Assembly (NCBI RefSeq): GCF_000241465.1
Contig: NZ_JH584235.1
Coordinates: forward strand, 1,565,792-1,629,791
From: Sphingomonas echinoides ATCC 14820
GTDB taxonomy: Bacteria > Pseudomonadota > Alphaproteobacteria > Sphingomonadales > Sphingomonadaceae
Length of the DNA: 64,000 nucleotides
Reading direction: 5' to 3'
This document shows, one piece after another, positions 44,439 to 52,526 of this stretch. Each line of letters opens with the position of its first letter. Within the stretch, counting starts at the first letter, position 1. The notes beneath the pieces are model-generated. The model was not told the origin of the DNA, searched no databases, and saw only the letters and a list, made by a program, of their open reading frames with translations. The position numbers and the translations under genes were made by a program.

Positions 44439-44590
44439 CTTGGGATAACCGATAATATCGGTCAGCCCTTACGCCTTGGACTCGCCTTAACGAGCCGTTG
44501 CCGCCCTGCGTAACGCCGACAGATGTCGGTAAGCGTTTGGGGGATGCGCACGGAGCGATCGCTCCTTGGCAACCTGGATAACCGCAACCA
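44434..44590. other. Structured intergenic region with palindromes and a long direct repeat
   Basis: No gene, but dense structure: CCGAT-AAT-ATCGG (44449-44461), CCGAC-AGAT-GTCGG (44516-44529) and the perfect 14-bp palindrome GGAGCGATCGCTCC (44552-44565). A direct repeat GGCAAC(T/C)TGG(G)ATAACCG occurs at 44434-44451 and 44568-44584. It lies between the minus-strand trio and the HicA-like gene. It could be a replication or transfer origin, a regulatory hub or a structured RNA. Confidence 0.5.
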
Positions 44591-44641
44591 ATGCGTGTCC
44601 GGGTTAGCCGCGTGCTCCCGGCACCTGCCGAGGAGTTAATT

Positions 44642-44851
44642 ATGCCTACTCACACCGACATGATGAAGCTGATTCGCGAACTCGAACGTGACGGCTTCAC
44701 TGCGACCCGCACGAGGAAGGGTCACATCAAGGTCCAGCACCCCGCAATCAGCGGATGCATCATCGGGCCGGGCACTCCGTCCGATCACCGGGGCGTGAAG
44801 AACATGCTCGCGCTGCTCAAGCGCAAGCTTCGTGCCGCGAACGACTGTTGA
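44642..44851 (+). CDS. HicA-like small protein
   Basis: A 69-residue protein starting at ATG 44642 with GAGGAG in front. The sequence LIRELERDGFTATRTRKGHI then HPAISGCIIGPGTPSDHRGV and a C-terminal LLKRKL fit the HicA mRNA-interferase fold (a dsRNA-binding-like fold), where the His of the G-H/W strand is catalytic in toxins; here G-H-I-K keeps it. No HicB-type antitoxin follows, so it may be a phage-type solitary HicA-like protein. A perfect hairpin terminator follows. Confidence 0.65.
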   Translation: MPTHTDMMKLIRELERDGFTATRTRKGHIKVQHPAISGCIIGPGTPSDHRGVKNMLALLKRKLRAANDC

Positions 44852-44858
44852 GCAGCGA

Positions 44859-44888
44859 GGCCGCGCGAGGGTTTGCCCTCGCGCGGCC
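44859..44888 (+). terminator. Strong hairpin terminator after the HicA-like gene
   Basis: GGCCGCGCGAGGG-TTTG-CCCTCGCGCGGCC: a perfect 13-bp stem with a 4-nt loop, followed by CTTCTT. It separates the small gene from the 687-residue gene that starts at 44943. Confidence 0.85.
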
Positions 44889-44942
44889 CTTCTTCGCCCT
44901 ATGTTTCATTTTGCGAGCCGATGAGCTCGAAAGGCAACTCCC

Positions 44943-47006
44943 ATGGTTAAGATCAATCCTGACGACCACGTTCTTCCGCGCCCGGTAGAACGTCTCCCAG
45001 ACTACGCCAATGCCAAGGCACGCCAGTCGCTTGCTGAGCGGCTGACCGATGCCTTCGGTCTGACGGAGTCTTCTGCCACCACCATCTCAAATGCCATCGT
45101 CAATCCCAGCGAGGTTCGGCGCTCCATTGGTGAACCCAGCGATCCCGACGTTGAGCGCATCCCCGTGCCGGGCGGAACACTGCTGGGCATTCGGACGCAG
45201 GTTTGGGCGCGGCGGATCATGCCCGACCCTCGCAACCCCCGCACGCTTCCGTCCCGTAAGCATCCGTTTGCGGTCGATCCGGGGACCGGCGATGAGGATT
45301 CGCGGTTCCGGCCTGTTCCCGAACCGCAGCCGCTCGATTGGGACAGGCCGCAGTCAGCGGAACTCGCCGTCGAGGTAGAGAGTCGCCATCACTTGGCGTG
45401 GGCCGCGCAGCAGACTGCCGCATATGTCCTGAGCGAAAATGACTGGAGCATCTCGATCCGGAGCCAGGGAGTAATGGAAGCTGTCTGGTTGGTCGCCACG
45501 ACGTTCAAGCACGCCGATGGGGCGGACCCTGCAACGACGTTGACCACGGCGGAAGGCTCCTCGCGTGCAACGGCTGTGCACAAGCTTCTTCAGGTCGTGT
45601 CCGGCGATGTGCCCTATGACGACAACGACGCTGGTATGCGCGCGCGGGTGAAGCGGCTGAACGATGCCTTCGACCGGGGGGAGCGGGATTCTGACACGCT
45701 TGTTGCGCTGCGCTGCGAGCGCATGCCGGCTCTCATCTTGGTTGGCTTCGAGCCGTATCCCGGCGGAACCACCGGTTTTCCCACTGCCGTTCGCTCGTTC
45801 GTGGCGCTCCGTCATGTCGATCCGCCAAAGCCTTGGGGTGAAGGGCCGGAAAATGAATCACTGGCTGACGAAGTCCTTGATGAGCTTTTGCGCCGTGGTC
45901 TGATTACCGCAACTGAGCGCGAGTATTATGCAGGCTCCTGCACGAAGGCCGAAGCACGCGCTGCGCATTTGCCAGACGATCCTGTCCTGCGTGCGGCTCG
46001 GCTTGTGCACTTGTTTACCGCAGGGGATGGCGAAGTCTTCGAGGCCATCCGCATGGCCGTAACAAGCCAGTCGACGCGCAAGCGCATGACTCCGAAGTTG
46101 AAGAACGATCTCGCGACTGCGTTGATCCTGCGCGCGGTTTCTAAGGACCGCGCTGACGTTGACCAGATTCGCCGTTACCTTCGTCATGCCTTTGGCAAGG
46201 CGGCGCATCGTCGCGACGCATGGACGGCCACCAGCCGGTCCGTTGCTGATTTGGAGAACTCAGCACTGAAGGAAGTCGCGCAGGCCATCGCGACGCAGGG
46301 CGAAGAGCCGGGACCAGCATCAGTCGAATTGGCAGTCAGGGCAGCCTTCCCGCTTGTCGTTGATGGTCGCCTGAACGCGGACCGGGGGACGTCCAACAAC
46401 GATCAGCCGGACCGCCGTACGCCTGGGGAGGTGCTCGATGCAATGCGGCGTAACCCGCAGGGGGTTCGCCAGCTCGCGCGGGCCTTGCGCGATTACTCAG
46501 AGGGTGTTGCTATTCGGGCAGTCGGAGAGGACGGAGCGATCCGCAAGCTGGAAGGCAGTTCGGAAGAACAGGTCATCAGCGACGTGTGGTTGCGTAACGA
46601 GTATCCTCCTGCGGGTAAGGCAAAGGCAGCGCGGCCCGGAGACTCGCCGACTGATCGTTATGACCGGGCGGTCGTGGCGCTCGCCGATACCATGGAGGAA
46701 CTTAGGCGTTCGTACGAGGCCCTCGCCAACGTCGTCGGCGACGACGACCAGCCGATCGTCGATCGTCGTGGTGTTGAGGATCGGCTGACAGGGCCTTGGC
46801 GCGACATCCTCCGTTCTGTTGATGAAGAATTGATCCTTTGGTCGCGCACCTACCGTAAGCGGCACGGGCGCGCCAACCCCGTCGCTGCGCAGCCCAGCGA
46901 CGACGCGCACGATGACGAGTTTGATGAGGAAATCGAAGATCAGTGGGATGCGGAGGCAGGTGACGAACCAGAAGATGGCGAAGAACGCCACTCTGAAGAG
47001 GTCTAA
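44943..47006 (+). CDS. Large island protein with ParB-like N-terminal motif
   Basis: A 687-residue cytosolic protein. The stretch RIMPDPRNPRTLPSRKHPFA recalls the ParB/sulfiredoxin motif (I-x-PNPxNPR), which in ParB proteins binds CTP. A conserved-looking core follows (ALRCERMPALILVGFEPYPG, VALRHVDPPKPWGEGPENES, VTSQSTRKRMTPKLKNDLAT), and the C-terminus is strongly acidic (DDEFDEEIEDQWDAEAGDEP). The ATG has a purine-rich leader and lies 55 bp after a terminator, so it has its own promoter. It could be a DNA-partition or regulatory protein of the element. The ParB link is tentative. Confidence 0.55.
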   Translation: MVKINPDDHVLPRPVERLPDYANAKARQSLAERLTDAFGLTESSATTISNAIVNPSEVRRSIGEPSDPDVERIPVPGGTLLGIRTQVWARRIMPDPRNPRTLPSRKHPFAVDPGTGDEDSRFRPVPEPQPLDWDRPQSAELAVEVESRHHLAWAAQQTAAYVLSENDWSISIRSQGVMEAVWLVATTFKHADGADPATTLTTAEGSSRATAVHKLLQVVSGDVPYDDNDAGMRARVKRLNDAFDRGERDSDTLVALRCERMPALILVGFEPYPGGTTGFPTAVRSFVALRHVDPPKPWGEGPENESLADEVLDELLRRGLITATEREYYAGSCTKAEARAAHLPDDPVLRAARLVHLFTAGDGEVFEAIRMAVTSQSTRKRMTPKLKNDLATALILRAVSKDRADVDQIRRYLRHAFGKAAHRRDAWTATSRSVADLENSALKEVAQAIATQGEEPGPASVELAVRAAFPLVVDGRLNADRGTSNNDQPDRRTPGEVLDAMRRNPQGVRQLARALRDYSEGVAIRAVGEDGAIRKLEGSSEEQVISDVWLRNEYPPAGKAKAARPGDSPTDRYDRAVVALADTMEELRRSYEALANVVGDDDQPIVDRRGVEDRLTGPWRDILRSVDEELILWSRTYRKRHGRANPVAAQPSDDAHDDEFDEEIEDQWDAEAGDEPEDGEERHSEEV

Positions 47007-47086
47007 CAACATGGAGCCGGGCGGGCATGGGGCTTGTCCGGCTTCAAATTCGTCGGGGGGCATTGAGCTTAGACAATAACTCCGCG

Positions 47087-47311
47087 TCAACGCTCCCTTG
47101 AATGGGGGCGTTTCGCCAGCAGATGCGGAGCCACATCGCCGATGCGCTCCACTTCCGCTTCGTCCACCACGATCTCAACCATCGTGGCCGCCCCGGCTCC
47201 GGCAAGCGCACCGGGGCCGGGCGGATAGATCGTCAGCATAACGCGCCCGTCGCCAAGCTCCTTGGGACGGATCAAGCCGATGCACGGCAAATCGTGGCCG
47301 CCGATGAACAT
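47087..47311 (-). CDS. Small hypothetical protein (element operon)
   Basis: A 74-residue protein, MFIGGHDLPCIGLIRPKELG ... VMLTIYPPGPGALAG, probably beta-rich, with an acidic helix near the end. Its ATG shares a base with the stop of the 72-residue gene upstream. It is the last gene of a minus-strand set downstream of the primase. No family recognised. Confidence 0.5.
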   Translation of the reverse strand: MFIGGHDLPCIGLIRPKELGDGRVMLTIYPPGPGALAGAGAATMVEIVVDEAEVERIGDVAPHLLAKRPHSRER

Positions 47312-47529
47312 TACGGCTTCTTCCCGCCCGGAGTGGGCTGCCTGAGTGGGGATTGATCGGGCGCGGCAACGACACCGCTTCGCCAGCCCGCCTCGGAAGG
47401 CAGCACCTTTGGCTGGCGTAAATCGAACATCTCCAATTCTTCATACGTGTAGCCGCCTTTGCCGTCCGGGATCGCGATGCGTGCGGGAGGCGTGGGCATT
47501 TTGGGATTGTTATCGGTCGGCGTGGTCAT
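47311..47529 (-). CDS. Small Pro-rich hypothetical protein (element operon)
   Basis: A 72-residue, Pro-rich, soluble protein, MTTPTDNNPKMPTPPARIAI ... YEELEMFDLRQ. It lies 20 bp after the 199-residue gene and overlaps the next start by one base. Possible regulatory or linker peptide; no family recognised. Confidence 0.5.
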   Translation of the reverse strand: MTTPTDNNPKMPTPPARIAIPDGKGGYTYEELEMFDLRQPKVLPSEAGWRSGVVAAPDQSPLRQPTPGGKKP

Positions 47530-47549
47530 GTTTTGTTCCTTTCATTGCT

Positions 47550-48149
47550 TCACTGAAAAAGACCAAGCTCGGCAACCAGCGCCGCGCTCTTGGCGGGTGC
47601 GAACCCGTCACACTGAACATTCGCGTGGAAAAATGAGATGTCGGCGAAGCCGCCGGTGGTCACTTTGTAGGTCCGGTTATTCCGCGTCGGCGCGGGGTGC
47701 TGTTCCAACGGCACCCGGCTGAGAAGCGATTGCCGGACGTGCGCAACTTCGGCGGCATCACGCATCCTCGACAAAACCGCTTCGTCCAAGGCGAGCGCCA
47801 CGGCGCGCCAGTATTCCTGCTTGAGCGCGGGCACCTCGGCGACCATCGCCGCGTGTTCGTCGCGCAAAGCGTTCATCTGCGCCTCGGCTTCCGCGATTTC
47901 TCGATCATAGCGGCTGAGGGCGAAGGTGTGGCGGTCGGAGGCGTCGCGCCACTCAGCAGCACTCGCGAAGGCATCCGGCATCGGCGGCGATCCGAGACGG
48001 TCACGCCCCTCGATCAGCGCTGCAAGGTGAGAACCGGCAGGGTCAAGCTCCGACCGTGCGAAGGTATCAGCCCGCTTTTCTGCCGTGTCGATAGCGGCGC
48101 GCTGGGCAGCAAGGCGGGCAGAGGTGGCATCGTCAAAATAGTGCGGCAT
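47550..48149 (-). CDS. Coiled-coil hypothetical protein (element operon)
   Basis: A 199-residue protein. The first two thirds are helical with coiled-coil character (TSARLAAQRAAIDTAEKRAD, then RYDREIAEAEAQMNALRDEH); the end is beta-like (NRTYKVTTGGFADISFFHAN). It lies 138 bp downstream of the primase gene on the same strand. This type of gene, a helical protein followed by very small genes, is common in phage-like elements as an undefined accessory. Function unknown. Confidence 0.6.
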   Translation of the reverse strand: MPHYFDDATSARLAAQRAAIDTAEKRADTFARSELDPAGSHLAALIEGRDRLGSPPMPDAFASAAEWRDASDRHTFALSRYDREIAEAEAQMNALRDEHAAMVAEVPALKQEYWRAVALALDEAVLSRMRDAAEVAHVRQSLLSRVPLEQHPAPTRNNRTYKVTTGGFADISFFHANVQCDGFAPAKSAALVAELGLFQ

Positions 48150-48287
48150 GGCCGTGTCCTCTTTAATGCGAGGGGCGGGAGGGGCGAAAAGGTCGGTCCC
48201 GCCGAGCTCTAGGTAAGTAAATTCCGACCTTGAATTTTCCGCGCGATAGAAGAGTAGTGGCCGCCCCTTTCGCCCTTCTCGCCCCGA

Positions 48288-50531
48288 TCAAAGCTCTTGC
48301 TCCAGCAACTGGGCCGGATTGGCGCGATAGGGCTTCAACTCACCCCAGCCCTTGCCATCGACATCGGTTGTCGCTGCGATCTGGCGCTTGAAGCCGTCCA
48401 CCTTAAGGCGGTCATTGCCGACATTCAGACCACCGGCCTTGAGCCAATCGCGCACGACATAGAGCGGACGCTCCCGCTTTGTGTTCTGCGCCAGCCACGC
48501 CCCAACATCGTGATCGACCAGCACAACCGGCTGTCCCGTCGCGACGGATAGCTCCCGCGCGGCGGCGGCCAAGCTCAACACCATCCGCTCTTCCGGGGCG
48601 CGGCTGTCTTCGATCAATTGATCCTTCCGCCCCGTCTCCGGTGCGACCTCGCCAGGCCCCACATTGCCGTGCCGGGCAACGAAGGTTTCGGCCCAATGCC
48701 GGATAATCCCGAAGCCGCCGCCATCGAGCCAATCGTGAAGCCGTTGCCAGAACTCAGGTGACTGCGCCGTCTCAGTCACCGCCGGAATCAGAAACCGCCG
48801 ATCCGACGCCTCAATCTTGAGGGCGACGGTGGCATTTGAACAAAGGACGAAGTGCGCCTTGTTGTTGATGCTGTAACCGGGAACGAACTTCTCATTCGCC
48901 TGCAAGGTGTCGTCGGTCACGAAGGATTTGATCTTGTTGTAAGCGGTCCAAGCCGTCCCTTCATAAATCTCGTTGACGAACACCAATCGCTTACGAACGA
49001 TCCACCCGTTGAACTGCGATTCAACTACATCCTTGGCGGAAGGCACGCTGCAATTATGCTCGCCGACAAGTCGCCGCAATATTTCGCAGAGCGTCGTCTT
49101 GCCGACGCCTTGCAACCCGGAAGCGAGCAGCAGCCCATACCTCATGCGGATGCCAGGGCAGGCGATCAAGGTCGCCACCCACCGCTTCACCTGCCAGCGG
49201 TCAGTGTCGTCGGGAAACAGATGCTGTAAAAATTGTTCGAAGAGTGCGACCTCGCCCGCTACGGCCCGAATGCGCGGCGGCATGTAGAGGTTGACCGACC
49301 GCACCCCGTCCACTGTGATAACCCGGCTGGCTTCTCCCGGCTCATACGCCAGTGCCGGGACGGTCGCTTCGTAACCCTGCTTCTTGAATAGATCGGAGAG
49401 GCGCTGCACGTCGCTGAACGGGCGCGTCAGCGTGTTGAACTCATCTTCCGACCAGAGCCGGGTCGGGTTGTTTCGGTCCACGAACATCGTCTTGCCGCCG
49501 ACGATGACCATGATCCATTGTGCGATGAACTCCGGTCGCAGGGAAATCGGCGCTGTGGGCGGGCGGCCACGACCGGTAGCGGCGGGCGGTTGCCCCACGC
49601 GTGTTGCGAAGGTTGCCGGGGTTACGCAGTCGGCGAAGGTTGGCCCGGAGTATCGGCCCTTCCTGAACATCTTATCCGGGAAGGCGTCGGCCAAATCGAA
49701 GCCAAGTGGAAATCGCGCGTCGAACCGCACCGCCTCGATGGTCATCGAATATTGCCGGAGCGACTTCGCGATCTTGGGCACGGCGGCTTCGCCGGGCGCG
49801 TCACGGTCGGCGACGATGTAGAGTTTGGTCACGCCGGACTTCCCCAGCAGAGGCCAATCTGTCCGGTGCGGACTGAGCGCACCGCCGATCCAGCCGATGT
49901 GGGCACCGTGTTGAAGAAGTGCGCCCCACGGATGCGCCGCCAGCGCCGCCTTGTCCTCCGGCGTCATGGCAGCAGCCAACCGCCGCATCGCCCGCGCCGC
50001 CTTCGCCCCTTCGTGAAGGAACACCGTCACATGGTCTTTGAGTTGATCCAGCCCCCAGGGCGGCAAGTCGCCTTCCGGCTCCATCTTCCGCCAATGGCCA
50101 TCGGTCCAGTAGGTCCACGGGACATAGGCTTTGCCGCTGCTGGTTTCCCGCCGGACCTGCAACATGGTTATGTTGCCGTCGCTGTCCCGGAACTCAAACA
50201 CCGCTTCCTTCGGCGCGTCAGCAATCTCCGGCGGGGCGTTGCGGATCGTCGCGCATGGCTTGACCTCCGGCCATTTCGCAACGACGGCTTCCATCTTGAT
50301 CGCGTGACGCTCGGCATCGGTCGGCTCGAAATCAGCCGCGTTTTCGCCGTCGGCAGGTGCTACGGCGACGTTTCCATCCGGGGACAGGCGAATGACTGCC
50401 CGGTCGCGGAGATAGCGCCCTTCACGCTCCCGGACGGCTGCCGTCCGCATTGAGCGGACTTCCCCGCCAATCCGCCGGAGATATGCCCAAACTGCGGGCA
50501 GGTCGGAGAGGTCGGAGAGGTCGGCAATCAT
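48288..50531 (-). CDS. Primase/SF3-helicase (TOPRIM plus DUF5906/VapE-like)
   Basis: A 747-residue replication protein. The N-terminal half contains a TOPRIM-like strand VTKLYIVADRDAPGEAAVPK (about residue 235), typical of primase parts. The C-terminal half has an SF3-type helicase: Walker A ASGLQGVGKTTL (about 477), Walker B-like RLVFVNEIYEG and AHFVLCSNATVALKIEASDRR. Such proteins start replication of P4-like satellites and islands. ATG overlaps the AlpA-like gene stop (ATGA), so both are one unit. It implies the element can replicate on its own after excision. Confidence 0.85.
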   Translation of the reverse strand: MIADLSDLSDLPAVWAYLRRIGGEVRSMRTAAVREREGRYLRDRAVIRLSPDGNVAVAPADGENAADFEPTDAERHAIKMEAVVAKWPEVKPCATIRNAPPEIADAPKEAVFEFRDSDGNITMLQVRRETSSGKAYVPWTYWTDGHWRKMEPEGDLPPWGLDQLKDHVTVFLHEGAKAARAMRRLAAAMTPEDKAALAAHPWGALLQHGAHIGWIGGALSPHRTDWPLLGKSGVTKLYIVADRDAPGEAAVPKIAKSLRQYSMTIEAVRFDARFPLGFDLADAFPDKMFRKGRYSGPTFADCVTPATFATRVGQPPAATGRGRPPTAPISLRPEFIAQWIMVIVGGKTMFVDRNNPTRLWSEDEFNTLTRPFSDVQRLSDLFKKQGYEATVPALAYEPGEASRVITVDGVRSVNLYMPPRIRAVAGEVALFEQFLQHLFPDDTDRWQVKRWVATLIACPGIRMRYGLLLASGLQGVGKTTLCEILRRLVGEHNCSVPSAKDVVESQFNGWIVRKRLVFVNEIYEGTAWTAYNKIKSFVTDDTLQANEKFVPGYSINNKAHFVLCSNATVALKIEASDRRFLIPAVTETAQSPEFWQRLHDWLDGGGFGIIRHWAETFVARHGNVGPGEVAPETGRKDQLIEDSRAPEERMVLSLAAAARELSVATGQPVVLVDHDVGAWLAQNTKRERPLYVVRDWLKAGGLNVGNDRLKVDGFKRQIAATTDVDGKGWGELKPYRANPAQLLEQEL

Positions 50532-50821
50532 GCCGCCGCGCCCATCTTCTCCCGGATAAGGGCTTCCATATCGGCCAGCCGCCAGCCGAATACCTTCGGA
50601 CTGAAGCTGACACGCGGTGGCAATTCGCCGCGCGCTTCCATCTCGCGCAGTGTCTTGCGCGTGGTGCCGAGCATCGCCGCGACTTCAATCGGGCGGAGCA
50701 GAACATGATTGGTGAGCGACTGCACCCGTGCGCGGGCCAGCTCCATTTGTTCGACATGTTGGGCCTTGCGGGCTTCCCAGTCGGCGAGGGCATCACCCTC
50801 GCGGTGCTTTCGAGCAGGCAT
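50528..50821 (-). CDS. AlpA/excisionase-like helix-turn-helix protein
   Basis: A 97-residue protein. VLLRPIEVAAMLGTTRKTLR, then EMEARGELPPRVSFSPKVFG, is the MerR-type winged-helix pattern of AlpA and excisionases that regulate integrase genes and direct excision. An N-terminal helix (about 5-35) may serve for dimer contact. It starts the operon with the primase and is preceded by an A+T-rich region. Confidence 0.8.
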   Translation of the reverse strand: MPARKHREGDALADWEARKAQHVEQMELARARVQSLTNHVLLRPIEVAAMLGTTRKTLREMEARGELPPRVSFSPKVFGWRLADMEALIREKMGAAA

Positions 50822-51120
50822 ACATCATCACCCAGTCAACACCGATCACTCGGTGAGGTTGTCAGGATGATGCCGCCTAGAAAACGCCGACATCGTTCTT
50901 GTCCGAATGCTTACGCATCCGAACGCAACCTTTATGCCGCGCTATAAAGACGAAGTAAAGTCCTATATTTTACTCAGGACGTCACTTCAATTCAACCGGT
51001 GATGAAGAATTTTTCTTTTTCTTTTATTCATACCAATAAAGTGAAATATCATCGCGCATTAAGTCGCAAATTTTTCTTTTTCTTTCGTGCAAAATCCCCC
51101 TCTTCCGCCGATATGGAGGA
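50822..51120. other. A+T-rich region with direct repeats upstream of the AlpA-primase operon
   Basis: No gene. A 17-bp direct repeat AATTTTTCTTTTTCTTT lies at 51008-51024 and 51069-51085, in strongly A+T-rich sequence (50940-51110) unlike the surroundings. It sits between the specificity-subunit stop and the AlpA-like start, so it holds the promoter for the replication genes and may be the element's replication origin. Confidence 0.55.
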
Positions 51121-52494
51121 TCACTCCACCGTCTCCATGCTTACTTCGTCCGTTTCATCTTCCGGGCTTTCGATCAGCGGCGGTTCGGAGGCGTCGCCGT
51201 AAATGGCCGTCTCGAATGCGCGCCATGCGTCGCGCCGCGTGGTCAGTGCTTTGCCGCGACGGGCGGCGGCGGCGGTTTGCGAGGTGGTTAGATCGGCAAC
51301 CAGCGCGGTTTGAACGGCGAGGTCGGTTGGCAGAGGGAAGGTCAAACCGAGGAGGACGGGCTTTGTGACATTTTTCATCATGCCGGATTCGGTCGAAAAC
51401 TCGCCCAAAATCTGCCGCCTGACGTGATCGGTTCTGAGAACTTGGGCAAGAAAGCGAAGGTCCACTGGTTCGCTTGCAAAGGGGATCACTCGAAAAATCT
51501 TGTCACAGACCATTAGCCGCGGCTGGGTTGCATCCACATAGCAGCACCGCCCCACCAACGAAGCCGCACCACTGGCGCGGGCAATCAGCACGTCGCCCGC
51601 CTTAACCTCCAAGTTCGCTCTGGGCGTAAGCTGAGGCGGTAGCGCCTTATTCTCGCTTGCTTTGAACGTGCCTGAGGAAACGGCACTGACCTTCAACACC
51701 CCCCACTCCTCACCATCGGCGGGGCGCGTCAGGCATTGCGGACTCCAGCCGTTCTCAAGATCGGCGATCACGTCCTCAAGCGCGACGATGGGATAAGGGC
51801 TAGGTGGCGGCTCGGTGCCGGTGACGCGGCGAAGCACGGCTTCATGGCTCCACCGGGCAAGATCGGAAAAGCGCCCGACAAACAACGGGCGATCCGGCAG
51901 CGGCGGCGGTGCCACGATGCCCAGCGCCGCTTCGAAAGCGCGCAGCCCATCGGTTTCGAGTTCCGCCGCCTCCGCCTCAAGCGCCGCTGCCTGCCCCAGC
52001 GCCTCGTGATAGGCAGCGACCAGCGCACGTTGATCGTCAATGCCGGGGCACGGCACGCGCAGCGAGCGAAATCCTTCAGGTGTCACCCGCTTTCGACCGC
52101 TGGTGCCGCTCGCCTTCTGGCGAAGGTCCGCGATGAAGTGGCCGGTTCGAAGGACCATCTTAAGATAGTCCGCATCCAGCGCGTCCGGATCGGGAGTGTG
52201 GATTGGATATTCTGCGGTGACGACAGCGGTGCCGATACTTTCGGGAATGACACCAATCGCGCCTAGCCTGGCGTCGATCTTGGAAAACACAATGTCGCCG
52301 GGATGCCCGACAAACATTGCGCCTTGGAACGGCTGCGGTCGATCACGGACGGAGATTTCACCGGTCAAGTGAACGGTGATCGGCTTGTGGTCGCCGAATT
52401 TCTCTGCCGTGGTCGTCTCCATGCGCGGAGTTGCCAAGTCTCCGATAGAGGCCAGCGGATATACGCTCGCCTGTGCCGTCAGAGCCTCATGCAC
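51121..52494 (-). CDS. DNA-specificity subunit (HsdS-like)
   Basis: About 457 residues with two target-recognition domains and the spacer helices: first TRD about residues 10-170 (VYPLASIGDL, GDIVFSKIDARLGAIGVI), a conserved helix DDQRALVAAYHEALGQAAAL, a second TRD (PYPIVALEDVIADLENGWSP, AGDVLIARASGAASLVGR) and a second helix PTDLAVQTALVADLTTSQTA. The two halves recognise the two parts of a split DNA target. The start is unclear: GTG at 52494 is chosen, but the frame is open back to the methyltransferase stop. No HsdR gene is present; the partner is the nuclease-methyltransferase gene just upstream. Confidence 0.85.
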   Translation of the reverse strand: MHEALTAQASVYPLASIGDLATPRMETTTAEKFGDHKPITVHLTGEISVRDRPQPFQGAMFVGHPGDIVFSKIDARLGAIGVIPESIGTAVVTAEYPIHTPDPDALDADYLKMVLRTGHFIADLRQKASGTSGRKRVTPEGFRSLRVPCPGIDDQRALVAAYHEALGQAAALEAEAAELETDGLRAFEAALGIVAPPPLPDRPLFVGRFSDLARWSHEAVLRRVTGTEPPPSPYPIVALEDVIADLENGWSPQCLTRPADGEEWGVLKVSAVSSGTFKASENKALPPQLTPRANLEVKAGDVLIARASGAASLVGRCCYVDATQPRLMVCDKIFRVIPFASEPVDLRFLAQVLRTDHVRRQILGEFSTESGMMKNVTKPVLLGLTFPLPTDLAVQTALVADLTTSQTAAAARRGKALTTRRDAWRAFETAIYGDASEPPLIESPEDETDEVSMETVE

Positions 52495-52526
52495 AGCCCA
52501 ACTGTCTAACTCCCCCCACTGCCGAA

